From a virus, in IMG/VR virus record IMGVR_UViG_3300017782_000086, positions 1-34,495 of that record: a stretch of DNA of 34,495 nucleotides; one strand, written 5' to 3'. Position numbers and translations under genes: made by a program. This document shows positions 14,580 to 22,267 of the stretch, piece by piece (the first letter of the stretch is position 1; each line of letters opens with the position of its first letter). The notes beneath the pieces were generated by a model. It did not search any database, was not told where the DNA came from, and was given only the letters and a program-made list of their open reading frames with translations.

Positions 14580-15391
14580 TGCATCCTAAGCTTAAAGGAT
14601 TTCCAAAGTGTTATGTTGTCAACCTTGAAGAAAGTGTTGAACGCAGAGACTATATGAATTCCGAGTTTGATAGACTCGGTTTAGATGGAACCGTCCTACA
14701 ATACAAAAGACTTGAAGACAGCGATTTAAAGATCGTCGGCGACCGTGACACTTTGGGCATACTGCCATTAGGTGCTACTACTTCTCATCTCCTAACCATT
14801 AAATGGTGGTATGAAAATACTGACGATGAACAAGCCGCATTCTTTGAAGATGACTGTGACTTTAGCACTATTCAACATTGGAACTTTGTTTATGAGGATT
14901 ATGTTAAGGAGTTTGGCGTATTGTGGGACGGTCTCCAACTGTGCTGTATGCACGAAGGCTGGGCTGTGATGTATCCACGCCACCGTAATGGACATGATCA
15001 TGGACTTCAGTGCTATGTAATTAAACGCCATTACGCTAAAAAGATTATAGATTATTATTTTATAAATGATAACACAATACATTTTAGGATGCCGTATATA
15101 TTAAAGAGTGAAGATAGTAAAAAATATAAACCTACTATAGAAAATGTTGTATATGGATTAGGCACTTTCTATATTCACCCACTATTTAATCATAACGTAC
15201 CGAAATTTCCATCAACAGTTCACGATCCAAATTCACAACATTTAAAAGATGTTGCGAATCACGCATATGGATATGTTAAGCAGTGGTGGGAAACCAAAGG
15301 AGGGACTGGTAACCTTAATGAATTATTCACTTATGAGTGGTGTTGTCCACCGCCTCAAACATTTTCCCAAGTCATGCATATTGATAGGTAG
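14579..15391 (+). CDS. Glycosyltransferase family 25 (LPS-type)
   Basis: Transfers a sugar from a nucleotide donor, typically onto lipopolysaccharide. 270 residues. The N-terminal PKCYVVNLEESVERRDYMNS EF is the standard GT25 start. LLTIKWWYENTDDEQAAFFE is followed by EDDCDF (about 88-95), which carries the acidic metal-binding motif. LQCYVIKRHYAKKIIDYYF is the family's tail helix. The last 70 bases overlap the start of the next gene in another frame. With the epimerase and oxygenase downstream it may remodel host surface sugars or decorate the virion. Confidence 0.8.
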   Translation: MHPKLKGFPKCYVVNLEESVERRDYMNSEFDRLGLDGTVLQYKRLEDSDLKIVGDRDTLGILPLGATTSHLLTIKWWYENTDDEQAAFFEDDCDFSTIQHWNFVYEDYVKEFGVLWDGLQLCCMHEGWAVMYPRHRNGHDHGLQCYVIKRHYAKKIIDYYFINDNTIHFRMPYILKSEDSKKYKPTIENVVYGLGTFYIHPLFNHNVPKFPSTVHDPNSQHLKDVANHAYGYVKQWWETKGGTGNLNELFTYEWCCPPPQTFSQVMHIDR

Positions 15392-15851
15392 TCTTGCAGG
15401 CTGTTCATATCTTGATGCAGAAACAAAATTAAGTCACCTTGAGTATATTACGAAAGCCTCTAAATATATAGGTTACTCGGAAACAGAGCAACGTGAAGAG
15501 TTAAGAAAGTTTCTAAAAGTAGATCCTGTTTACACTGAATGGTGCGCAGCATATGTTAACGCTGTATTGCGTGAGTCTGATATACCAGGTTCTGAAACCG
15601 TATCAGAAAATCCATTTATGGCAAGAAGTTTTACAAACTTAGGCTACCAAGTTAATACACCAGATTATGGAGATATCGTAGTATTAAAACGCGGACAACC
15701 TTGGGAAGGTCATGTTGGTTTTTATATTGACCTTAAGATTATAGGCGGAGACGTTTATTATAGAATTCTTGGAGGTAATCAAGATAATGAAGTATCAATT
15801 AAATTATTTAGAGCCGCTGATGTCGTGGCAGTTAGGCGATTAGCTCTATGA
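15318..15851 (+). CDS. Predicted lipoprotein with CHAP/NlpC-like cysteine peptidase domain
   Basis: From the ATG at 15318 (alternative 15333) the protein opens with a basic segment and a short hydrophobic stretch CILIGSLAGC whose LAGC is a lipobox (Cys29), so it is probably anchored in a membrane by lipid. The mature part has the triad expected of CHAP-type peptidases or amidases: Cys76 in TEWCAAYVNAVL, His132 in GHVGFYI and Asn154 in GGNQDN. Such domains cut peptidoglycan cross-links. A lipid-anchored peptidoglycan hydrolase could help lysis or entry. The signal region is coded inside the 3' end of the glycosyltransferase gene. No strong ribosome site is seen, so the exact start is uncertain. 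Confidence 0.65.
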   Translation: MNYSLMSGVVHRLKHFPKSCILIGSLAGCSYLDAETKLSHLEYITKASKYIGYSETEQREELRKFLKVDPVYTEWCAAYVNAVLRESDIPGSETVSENPFMARSFTNLGYQVNTPDYGDIVVLKRGQPWEGHVGFYIDLKIIGGDVYYRILGGNQDNEVSIKLFRAADVVAVRRLAL

Positions 15852-16711
15852 AAGTATTAGTCACTGGCGCCACTGGCTATATTGGTAGTCATGTGTGCAA
15901 ACAGTTAAAAGAACACGGTCATACAGTATATGGATTTGATTTAAATATTCATAACGAACATAATGATGTGGAAAAATACTGTGATAAGTTTTGGGTACAA
16001 GATCTTATGGATCATTGGCTCATGGGTTGGGGAGACGCAGTAGTTCACCTAGCAGGACGTAGTGTTGTTCCTCAATCATTAAAAGAACCATCAGCATATT
16101 ATCGTACTAACATCATGGGTACAAAAAACGCTGTTGAAAAACTCAGAACAGAAAATTTTATATTTGCAAGTACGAGTTCCGCGTTTGAAATGGCTTCGCC
16201 ATACGCAAGAAGTAAGGTAGGAGCAGAAGATGTAATTAAGGAGAAAGCAGATGGGTATACTATTTTTCGCTTTTTTAACGTCAGTGGTACTGATGGTGTT
16301 AACCGCCAACTTGGTGTGGCTTCCCATCTTATCCGTGTTGCTGCTATGGTGGCTGCTGGCAAGCTTCCCAATGTTAAGGTCTTTGGTAACGATTATGATA
16401 CTAGGGACGGTACTTGCATTCGGGATTATATACACGTCAGTGATCTTAGCAGTTCTATAGTTAAAGCAGTTGAAACCGGTCCTAGTAATACTCCATACGA
16501 ATGCTTAGGTTCTCAAAGCGGTTGGACAGTCCACGAAGTACTTGATACAATGGAAAAAGTTACAGGTGTTAGTATGAACCGTGAAATTGTTGGCAGGAGA
16601 TTAGGCGATCAAGCAGCGGCCGTGGCGACGCCGTCAACATTATGCAATTTGACTAAAACTTTAGAAGACATGTGTTTAGACCAGTATAATTTAGAAATGA
16701 GCAATCAATGA
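15848..16711 (+). CDS. NAD-dependent sugar epimerase/dehydratase (GalE-like SDR)
   Basis: 287 residues. N-terminal Rossmann motif VTGATGYIGSH (GxxGxxG, residues 5-15), FDLN binding the NAD ribose, and the active-site YARSK (Tyr119, Lys123) preceded by ASTSSAF. RDYIHVSDLS is a hallmark of UDP-glucose 4-epimerase relatives. It is shorter than GalE (about 338) in the C-terminal substrate domain. It overlaps the lipoprotein gene by ATGA and the next gene by ATGA. It probably makes a nucleotide sugar for the GT25 enzyme next door. Confidence 0.85.
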   Translation: MKVLVTGATGYIGSHVCKQLKEHGHTVYGFDLNIHNEHNDVEKYCDKFWVQDLMDHWLMGWGDAVVHLAGRSVVPQSLKEPSAYYRTNIMGTKNAVEKLRTENFIFASTSSAFEMASPYARSKVGAEDVIKEKADGYTIFRFFNVSGTDGVNRQLGVASHLIRVAAMVAAGKLPNVKVFGNDYDTRDGTCIRDYIHVSDLSSSIVKAVETGPSNTPYECLGSQSGWTVHEVLDTMEKVTGVSMNREIVGRRLGDQAAAVATPSTLCNLTKTLEDMCLDQYNLEMSNQ

Positions 16712-17412
16712 AGATCCAACCACTCGCGCTATTTCCAACTAATATAACTCATACAATCCACGAAGTTACTAAGGACGAACAAGAAAATTGGTTTGATTTG
16801 TATTTTAAACATTGCGGGAATGATGGAAGAACTCACGATCTTTTAGGATATGAGCAGGTTCAATTAGAGCCGAGCTTAGAAGGTTTTTATGAAAATAAAG
16901 TAATGCCGAGTGTGCGTGAATATTTTAAAACATTAAGTATTGACTCAACAAAATTTGATGTTCACGTAACCAAAACCTTTTTCAACGTAGTTGACGATAA
17001 CGGAATCAACAAACACAACCATGAAGAAAACCATATATCGTTTACTTATTATCCATATATAAAACCGGGTAAAGAAAAAAACCTTATCTTGTATGATACA
17101 AAGCCTTGTCATGCAAACGAATTGCATCAAGGTTGGTTTCATCATTATGTTGATGAATGGACTGAAATGAATTGTACTAATTTTTCTATTCCTGTAGGGC
17201 AAGGTTCTATGCTAATTTTTCCAAGCAATATGAGCCATAACCTTGCAAAGAAAGACACGGAAAGTACAGTTATAAAATCATTTAACACTAAGGAAGATTT
17301 ACTTAAAAGCAGATTTTGCGTTGCAGGTGATATGATTATTACTAAAAAGGCTCAAACAAGAATTTATCATAGAACCTTATCATCTCCTGAAAAGTGGAAA
17401 ACATTTAGTTGA
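16708..17412 (+). CDS. Putative 2OG-Fe(II) oxygenase
   Basis: 234 residues. The double-stranded beta-helix pattern is seen as FNVVDDNGINKHNHEENHIS, then FTYYPYIKPGKEKNLILYD, a hydrophilic insert, and GSMLIFPSNMSHNL, giving the first and last metal histidines of the HxD/E...H set. The layout fits the phage 2OG-FeII_Oxy_5 group that hydroxylates unknown substrates. The residue between the two histidines that should be Asp or Glu is not certain. Its stop codon TGA lies inside the -35 box of the next promoter. Confidence 0.6.
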   Translation: MKIQPLALFPTNITHTIHEVTKDEQENWFDLYFKHCGNDGRTHDLLGYEQVQLEPSLEGFYENKVMPSVREYFKTLSIDSTKFDVHVTKTFFNVVDDNGINKHNHEENHISFTYYPYIKPGKEKNLILYDTKPCHANELHQGWFHHYVDEWTEMNCTNFSIPVGQGSMLIFPSNMSHNLAKKDTESTVIKSFNTKEDLLKSRFCVAGDMIITKKAQTRIYHRTLSSPEKWKTFS

Positions 17413-17437
17413 CAATCCACAAAAGTTGGTATATATT
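17409..17437 (+). promoter_or_regulatory. Sigma70-type promoter overlapping a stop codon
   Basis: TTGACA (17409-17414), whose TGA is the stop of the oxygenase gene, 17-base spacer, TATATT (17432-17437), 24 bases before the next start. No GAATCAG box. Confidence 0.65.
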
Positions 17438-17461
17438 AAATGTATCTAAAGGAGAATCAAT

Positions 17462-17686
17462 ATGGATTACCAAACGACATTAGCAACAGAACTTGCAATT
17501 GATATTATGATGAACGGTTATCACCAGCCTTTAGTAAATGGTAAAGCTAATATTGAAAAGATTGAAGATGAAATCGTCAAAGGTATATACGCAGGTGAGT
17601 TAAAAGAAATAGATCAAGAAACAGTAAATATGGCAGTTATGTTTGTTGACGATATAATAAAAGAGTTTGGAGATTTGGATGGGTAG
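17462..17686 (+). CDS. Small helical protein (74 aa), unknown
   Basis: Begins MDYQTTLATELAIDIMMNGY with ribosome site aaaggagaatcaat. It is acidic and mostly helical, ends IKEFGDLDG, and its last codons provide the ribosome site GGAG for the FkbM gene. No family recognised. Confidence 0.6.
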   Translation: MDYQTTLATELAIDIMMNGYHQPLVNGKANIEKIEDEIVKGIYAGELKEIDQETVNMAVMFVDDIIKEFGDLDG

Positions 17687-18401
17687 TTACCAAATAAACT
17701 ATAAAGAAGTTAATTTATTCGGCAACGTTTATTTCATACCTTCTTATGCATTACGTCGGCCGGCAGCTGAAGTGATGATAAACGGTTATAGGTATGAAGG
17801 AAGAACTCATGAGTTTGTTACTAATGTATTGAAACAAACTAAAATGTCTATGATCCATGGCGGTACGTTTTTTGGTGATATGGTTCCACATTTTTCTGCT
17901 CATTGCGACGCCACGTTATATGCCTTTGAGCCAGTATTAGAAAATTATGTTCTTACAAGACGCTGCGTTCAAGAAAACGATTTGACTAATGTTATATTGT
18001 TTAACGCAGCTATGAGTCTTGAAAGTGGTCACGCATATATGCAAACATTTGACAACGGTCATATGGGTGGTGCATCACAGATTACAGAAGATGATAGTAA
18101 GAAAACACAATTAGTTAACACAATTTCAATTGATGATTTGACTGTAAAGGAATTATCAATTATGCATTTAGATCTTGAAAATCACGAGCCGTCGGCAATA
18201 CGCGGAGCGAAGAATACAATAATGCGGGATGAACCTATTGTAATTATGGAAGACTATCACGATAAGGCTGGCGATATACTTAAAGAATGGGGATATGAAT
18301 ATATTGGACAGCTAAAGTTCTCTCCACATAATTGGTTAAATATATGGTCAACAGAAAAGTTTAAAGATGTCGCAACCAACAATTTACAAACACAATCATA
18401 A
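17679..18401 (+). CDS. FkbM-family methyltransferase
   Basis: 240 residues from the ATG at 17679, which has GGAG six bases upstream; a TTG four codons earlier is less likely. The SAM motif is degenerate (MIHGGTFFGDMVPHFS) but YAFEPV (motif II), NAAMSLESG and IMHLDLENHEPSAIRGA (the FkbM 'lKiDvEGhE..Vl.Ga' signature) are clear. FkbM enzymes O-methylate sugars or polyketides. In this neighbourhood a sugar made by the epimerase and GT25 enzymes is the likely substrate, by inference. Confidence 0.75.
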   Translation: MGSYQINYKEVNLFGNVYFIPSYALRRPAAEVMINGYRYEGRTHEFVTNVLKQTKMSMIHGGTFFGDMVPHFSAHCDATLYAFEPVLENYVLTRRCVQENDLTNVILFNAAMSLESGHAYMQTFDNGHMGGASQITEDDSKKTQLVNTISIDDLTVKELSIMHLDLENHEPSAIRGAKNTIMRDEPIVIMEDYHDKAGDILKEWGYEYIGQLKFSPHNWLNIWSTEKFKDVATNNLQTQS

Positions 18402-18510
18402 ACAGTTTTTGAAACTTCAACGGTTTAAGAAAGAAACTCTTAAACTAAAACGAATGCGCAAAAGAGACTTGAAAGAATATGTCCTTAAAAATAATCCAAT
18501 TCATAGCTAA
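18367..18510 (+). CDS. Possible 47-residue very basic protein
   Basis: A frame from ATG 18367 reads MSQPTIYKHNHKQFLKLQRF and continues with about 40 percent Lys/Arg/His before NNPIHS. It spans the 77-base gap between the FkbM and thioredoxin-like genes but overlaps each by more than 30 bases, and I see no clear ribosome site. The gap may instead be untranslated. Confidence 0.3.
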   Translation: MSQPTIYKHNHKQFLKLQRFKKETLKLKRMRKRDLKEYVLKNNPIHS

Positions 18511-18733
18511 TTACTCAAACTCAGCTAAGCTGTTAGATAAACAAATGGCCGATAAAGACTTTGGAGTTGATATTCAAAAAATAGACATAATGAGTAATGT
18601 CGGTCTTGCGAATACTTATGGAGTTAAAACTTTGCCGTGCATCTTGTTATTAAAAGATGGCGTGGAGGTTGATAGACTACAAGGTAACATACCATTGCGT
18701 TTAATAACTGAAATGATTAATCGTCATTCCTAA
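18479..18733 (+). CDS. Thioredoxin-fold protein without the CxxC pair
   Basis: 84 residues, shorter than thioredoxin (about 105). The fold order is recognisable: IIQFIANYSNSAKLLDKQM, IQKIDIMSNVGLANTYGV, then VKTLPCILLLKDGVEVDRLQ, with the conserved cis-proline in TLP. The active-site WCGPC is replaced by ANYSNSAK, so it cannot do normal dithiol exchange. T4-like phages often carry thioredoxin or glutaredoxin genes; this one may have become a binding protein. Its end overlaps the convergent methyltransferase gene by 17 bases. Confidence 0.65.
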   Translation: MSLKIIQFIANYSNSAKLLDKQMADKDFGVDIQKIDIMSNVGLANTYGVKTLPCILLLKDGVEVDRLQGNIPLRLITEMINRHS

Positions 18734-19292
18734 AGTATATATTGCAGTTTCTAACGTGATTAATGTTTCTCTTATTACACGCTTTCTTTTGTATACCTGA
18801 GCTTATTTTGTCTCTACGATATCCACGCTTTTCCCACTCATCAATCCATTCTCTTTCATGCCTTTCAGCAATATGGCCATTGCCACCTTGCCCAGGTCTT
18901 GCAGCTGAAAACAAAACAACGCGTGGATTTTTAGAAACAAGATAGTCAAATATTTCAGCATGGAATTTTTTGTCAATATGTTCCATAACTTCAATAGACA
19001 CAATTGCATCATAAGTTGGTAATATTGGCGATGGTTCAGGATCTTTAGTTATATCCCAAACAATATTTTCACAACCTTCGTTTTGAAACATATTTGGATC
19101 CATCGGCGCAGGTTCTACACCGTGAACGATTGGAATATCGGAATTGGACATATAATTACAATAATGCCCAATTCCGCAACCAAATTCAAAAACTGAACTT
19201 GGTTTAAATTTGTCCACAAAGGATCTTATCATACCATCGTCAAAGTTATTAGGGTACCACTTCTTATGGTCTTCAAAGGTCCAATGTGCCAT
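18717..19292 (-). CDS. Class I SAM methyltransferase (family 11/23-like)
   Basis: 191 residues. SSVFEFGCGIGHYCNYM is SAM motif I, HGVEPAP motif II and YDAIVSIEVMEHIDKKFHAE motif IV with the typical 'EVmEHi'. FSAARPGQGGNGHIAERHER is the substrate-side loop often seen in small-molecule or sugar methyltransferases. It is the last gene of the long minus-strand operon that starts at 25802 and runs into the thioredoxin-like gene tail-to-tail. Confidence 0.75.
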   Translation of the reverse strand: MAHWTFEDHKKWYPNNFDDGMIRSFVDKFKPSSVFEFGCGIGHYCNYMSNSDIPIVHGVEPAPMDPNMFQNEGCENIVWDITKDPEPSPILPTYDAIVSIEVMEHIDKKFHAEIFDYLVSKNPRVVLFSAARPGQGGNGHIAERHEREWIDEWEKRGYRRDKISSGIQKKACNKRNINHVRNCNIYFRNDD

Positions 19293-19295
19293 AGT

Positions 19296-19454
19296 TTACT
19301 CTTTACGCCAAATTGTCCATGCTCCCCAAGCAATGGCGGCATAAGCAATCATTTGAGTTAACGGGCTGAATATAATAATCGCAGCACCGGCAGCGACCAT
19401 TAAAATTCCGTCAAAACTTGAACGTTCTGAAATCTTTGATTTTAACCAATTCAT
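19296..19454 (-). CDS. Small two-span membrane protein (52 aa)
   Basis: Begins MNWLKSKISERSSFDGILMV and ends AWGAWTIWRKE. Two hydrophobic segments (about 17-30 and 34-47) form a hairpin, with a basic amphipathic N-terminus. Ribosome site aaaggagag and ATGA overlap with the upstream gene support it. A holin or membrane-stress role is conceivable from the topology but unproved. Confidence 0.65.
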   Translation of the reverse strand: MNWLKSKISERSSFDGILMVAAGAAIIIFSPLTQMIAYAAIAWGAWTIWRKE

Positions 19455-19648
19455 TTTGTTCTCTCCTTTAAAATATCATTCATTACGCTAGTAGCTGTAT
19501 GTGTAAAACATCTAGGAGCAACAGCATGTACTAATAACGCAGGCACGAGTAACTGTAATCTGATTGCGGCCTTTACTGCATGTTTAGCATGCTGCAATCC
19601 TGTTTCACCAACTTCTTCTAAATGCAATTTACACTGTTTACTAAACAT
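19451..19648 (-). CDS. DUF6356-like small protein (65 aa)
   Basis: Begins MFSKQCKLHLEEVGETGLQH; the CxxHLxExGExxxQH signature and the following AKHAVKAAIRLQLLVPALLV HA match what I recall of the DUF6356 family in alphaproteobacteria and phages (the family name is from memory). The second half is a hydrophobic helix, so it is probably membrane associated. Function unknown. If the family assignment is right it favours an alphaproteobacterial host. Confidence 0.6.
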   Translation of the reverse strand: MFSKQCKLHLEEVGETGLQHAKHAVKAAIRLQLLVPALLVHAVAPRCFTHTATSVMNDILKERTK

Positions 19649-19651
19649 AAT

Positions 19652-19960
19652 CTAATCCTTCTTTTGTTTTATAACTTTTGTTTTAGACCCAGCTTCTAAC
19701 GCTCGTAGCCGCAGTTCTAAATCATCAATTTTCTTTGTGACCTTTGGATAGCGCTTGCGCCACGCCTCAGGATCATCTTGTAACCATTCCCAACCAAACT
19801 TATCAACTAGGTAGTCTAAAGTATTATCAAGCTTACCCATTAAATATAGCGCAGCTTTGGTATTTCTAAACCAAGCTAAAAAGGCAGCGCCTAAAACGGA
19901 TCCTCCAATAGCTGTATATATCCACAGCGTATCGCCAAACATTCTAGTTAGCATTTCCAT
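19652..19960 (-). CDS. Membrane-anchored protein (102 aa) with coiled-coil tail
   Basis: Begins MEMLTRMFGDTLWIYTAIGG and has one membrane span (about 12-32: WIYTAIGGSVLGAAFLAWF). A soluble tail follows with many Trp (WEWLQDDPEAWRKRYPKV) and ends in a short heptad coil (KIDDLELRLRALEAG) and a basic tip. No known family; likely faces the cytoplasm. It belongs to the late exported/membrane operon. Confidence 0.65.
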   Translation of the reverse strand: MEMLTRMFGDTLWIYTAIGGSVLGAAFLAWFRNTKAALYLMGKLDNTLDYLVDKFGWEWLQDDPEAWRKRYPKVTKKIDDLELRLRALEAGSKTKVIKQKKD

Positions 19961-19976
19961 TTTGTTGTCCCTTATT

Positions 19977-20543
19977 CTATTTTCTAATATACCAAGATGT
20001 TCTTATATTTAAAACATTCGCTTTTCCGTAAAAATCGTTTACAGCATCCCATACTTTTATATCGTCATGATCTTTAATATAATCATGTCCTGCAATACAT
20101 CCGCCATCTTTTACTTTTTTATCCCAAGCAAATATATCTTTCATCACAGCACTATACCTATGATCGCCGTCAATGAAAACAAAATCTACAGATTTATCTT
20201 CGAATTGTTTGCTAGCTTTAACGGAGTCTAAGTTTAATATATTAACATAATCTTTTACTGGGTTAATGTGTTCATTCAAGTTTGACACATCATGGTCAAT
20301 TGCGTAAAAATTTATATCTTTTTTACTGTCTTTTATCGCTTCCGCCATCCACGCAGTACTTTTACCTTGCCATATTCCAATCTCTACAATAGTACCGCCA
20401 TCTTTTATTCTATTTACTTCGCTACTATAAATGTCGTCAAAATTGAATAAACCTGGTATAGCCAAAAAATAATTATTTTTCAATCTATCTTCTGATCTAT
20501 TTCCGTAATGTTTAAAGCGATCAGCGTCATATTTTAGTCCCAT
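19977..20543 (-). CDS. Class I SAM methyltransferase (family 24-like)
   Basis: 188 residues. GTIVEIGIWQGKSTAWMAEA is motif I, FYAIDHD motif II, and VDFVFIDGDHRYSAVMKDIF followed by VKDGGCIAGHDY is the signature of the Methyltransf_24 group, which methylates sugars (for example in cephalosporin or surface glycan pathways) or unknown small molecules. It sits among membrane proteins, and is the second methyltransferase in this operon. Confidence 0.75.
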   Translation of the reverse strand: MGLKYDADRFKHYGNRSEDRLKNNYFLAIPGLFNFDDIYSSEVNRIKDGGTIVEIGIWQGKSTAWMAEAIKDSKKDINFYAIDHDVSNLNEHINPVKDYVNILNLDSVKASKQFEDKSVDFVFIDGDHRYSAVMKDIFAWDKKVKDGGCIAGHDYIKDHDDIKVWDAVNDFYGKANVLNIRTSWYIRK

Positions 20544-20546
20544 GTT

Positions 20547-20741
20547 TTATTTATCTTTATGGCTGTGAGTTCCGCTTTCGTGCGAATGGCCATGACCAAA
20601 ATATTCCCATATAACCCAGCCACCAATACCAAAAGGTACTGCATGTAATAATAGGTGTAAAATAAAAAGTATTGTACTTATAGCATAAGTTATATGAGCT
20701 GCTTTGCTGTGAAAGAATTTATCAAACAGTTTAGCCACCAA
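20547..20741 (-). CDS. Membrane protein with His-rich tail (64 aa)
   Basis: Begins MVAKLFDKFFHSKAAHITYA, spans the membrane once or twice (about 15-47), and ends HGHSHESGTHSHKDK, a histidine-rich tail able to bind Zn, Ni or Cu ions. It overlaps the upstream gene by 11 bases. No family recognised. Confidence 0.6.
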   Translation of the reverse strand: MVAKLFDKFFHSKAAHITYAISTILFILHLLLHAVPFGIGGWVIWEYFGHGHSHESGTHSHKDK

Positions 20742-20979
20742 AAGTATTCATTATCATTGGACCAAAGGCTGTTGCAACAAAACCTAGTATTGCAATAGCT
20801 ATAAGACCAAGGATAAGCCATTTTGCTTTGAAATCATCAACCCGCATGGCAAAGCCTATTACTTCATTATTCATTACCCTAAAGCTTAAATCAAAAGTTC
20901 CTTCTGGTGTATCTTCATCTTTTAATGGTACAGGCTTTTGTAATATTTTTGGTATTTCAATTTCATCAGACATTTTCAT
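20731..20979 (-). CDS. Tail-anchored membrane protein (82 aa)
   Basis: Begins MKMSDEIEIPKILQKPVPLK (a start at the second Met, 20973, is also possible) and ends with a membrane span of about 25 residues (WLILGLIAIAILGFVATAFG). The N-terminal 45 residues are soluble, with a possible beta hairpin (GTFDLSFRVMNNEVIGFAM). Its start overlaps the stop of the lipase gene. Confidence 0.6.
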   Translation of the reverse strand: MKMSDEIEIPKILQKPVPLKDEDTPEGTFDLSFRVMNNEVIGFAMRVDDFKAKWLILGLIAIAILGFVATAFGPMIMNTFGG

Positions 20980-21703
20980 TTTCTTTCGTGTATTTACAAT
21001 AATGGTTCATACCGTGATCGTATGCTCCGTCGAATGGCATTCCTTTTTTAAATGCGCGCCATCTTCCACGCCACTTATCTTTTGTTCTTTGCCATTTACT
21101 CATTTTTCTAATATTACCGAAGTAGTTGATGTATCGCGGTTGCGAATGGTGTCTATATCCCATTGCAGCAAAAGGAACACAAGTGACCAAGTCGTTATTG
21201 TTAACATGGCGGAAATGAGGTATATTATCAAACGATTTAACAAATTTTCTAGTTCCTACTCTTGGCGACCCATATGTATATAAAGCAGTAACTTTATCAC
21301 CGAGTCGGCTTGTTGCAACTGTTGCCATTGCAGCTCCTAAAGAATGGCCGCAGAGAAACAAATGTTTTCCAATTCTTTTCATTTTAGATAAAGCCTTTTC
21401 AATATCAGGCCACACCTTATTTACTTCTTCTTGAAACCCGTTATGTACCAATCCGTGTCCATTGTTTGGTTTATCTGGCCAAGCGTTTAAGTCCGCCTTA
21501 ATATCGGAAAACTCTTTTGGCTCAGTGCCACGGAATGCAATTACGATTTCTTCTTTATTTGAAATGATGTGGCATTGTGCACCGTTTACTTCAACGAACT
21601 TGTGGGTTGTATAACCTAGTTTCTTATATTTAGGTTTTGCTTCAGGCCCATCTAAATACGCAAGTTCGGCGATCTCTGCCATCTTTGCACAATTTTCTAA
21701 CAT
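20966..21703 (-). CDS. Class 3 lipase (alpha/beta hydrolase)
   Basis: 245 residues. IAFRGTEPKEFSDIKADLNA is the strand and oxyanion region of the family, FLCGHSLGAAMATV the nucleophile elbow (Ser121), YTYGSPRVGTRKF the next family motif, and NNDLVTCVPF with MGYRHHS supply the likely Asp171 and His185. No signal peptide or membrane span, so it acts inside the cell unless released at lysis. Esterases of this family hydrolyse glycerolipids. Placement between coiled-coil and membrane proteins in a late operon suggests a role in breaking or modifying host membranes; this is inference. Confidence 0.82.
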   Translation of the reverse strand: MLENCAKMAEIAELAYLDGPEAKPKYKKLGYTTHKFVEVNGAQCHIISNKEEIVIAFRGTEPKEFSDIKADLNAWPDKPNNGHGLVHNGFQEEVNKVWPDIEKALSKMKRIGKHLFLCGHSLGAAMATVATSRLGDKVTALYTYGSPRVGTRKFVKSFDNIPHFRHVNNNDLVTCVPFAAMGYRHHSQPRYINYFGNIRKMSKWQRTKDKWRGRWRAFKKGMPFDGAYDHGMNHYCKYTKENENV

Positions 21704-21705
21704 TG

Positions 21706-22047
21706 TTACTCCCCTGCTGCTAGCATTCTTTCTAAAATATCATCTTGTCTCATTTCCATGATATCTATCTGTATTTGTTGCATGTCGTGAAACGTTTCAT
21801 GCCTTGCATATTTTGAAGCAATTGCTCCTGATAATGCAAGATGATTCATTTCAGTTGTCTTTTCTAATTCTTTAACTTGAAGTTCTAATTTTTCCGTACT
21901 AATTATAAGATCATTAATCTGTTTTTGTTGCTCTAAACTTTCGGCAGTATTTTGCTCTTGAAAATAACCTAACGTTGCGACTTCGTTTTCTAAGTTGTTT
22001 ATTGTATTTCCCATAGCTAGAAATACTATAATGGCAATAGCTTCCAT
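21706..22047 (-). CDS. Coiled-coil protein with hydrophobic N-terminus (113 aa)
   Basis: Begins MEAIAIIVFLAMGNTINNLE: ten hydrophobic residues that may anchor it, then a long heptad-patterned helix (about 15-65, QQKQINDLIISTEKLELQV) and a second helix (MQQIQIDIMEMRQDDILERM). The layout resembles i-spanins or membrane-tethered coiled coils, but the anchor is short. It ends two bases before the lipase start. Confidence 0.6.
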   Translation of the reverse strand: MEAIAIIVFLAMGNTINNLENEVATLGYFQEQNTAESLEQQKQINDLIISTEKLELQVKELEKTTEMNHLALSGAIASKYARHETFHDMQQIQIDIMEMRQDDILERMLAAGE

Positions 22048-22057
22048 TTAATTATAC

Positions 22058-22267
22058 TTATCCTCTTTTCATTAATTTTCTTTTGAGTTCTTCCCTCGGA
22101 TCGACTTGAACTGTGGGGGTTTCCCGTGGCGTTCCCTCCACCTCTCCATTGTCTTGAATAGAACTGGGTCGTGGCGTATTACTATTGAGTTCTGCTCTAA
22201 GGATTTTAATTCTTCTTCTGATATCTCGAATTTGTTCTCTAGTATTTTCATAATAGTCGTCAGACAT
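22058..22267 (-). CDS. Small charged protein (69 aa)
   Basis: From ATG 22267 it reads MSDDYYENTREQIRDIRRRI, continues with a Ser/Pro-rich linker (NTPRPSSIQDNGEVEGTPRE) and closes with a basic helix ending KRKLMKRG. A GTG three codons earlier is less likely. It is coupled to the Cys-rich gene upstream by an 8-base overlap. Unknown function. Confidence 0.55.
   Translation of the reverse strand: MSDDYYENTREQIRDIRRRIKILRAELNSNTPRPSSIQDNGEVEGTPRETPTVQVDPREELKRKLMKRG

Noticed and set aside
20828-21283. 151-codon open frame on the plus strand
   Set aside because: It lies opposite the lipase and membrane gene, has no ribosome site and no plausible protein character; treated as a chance frame. The same applies to 7524-7904 minus, 16091-16435 minus and 22106-22468 plus.
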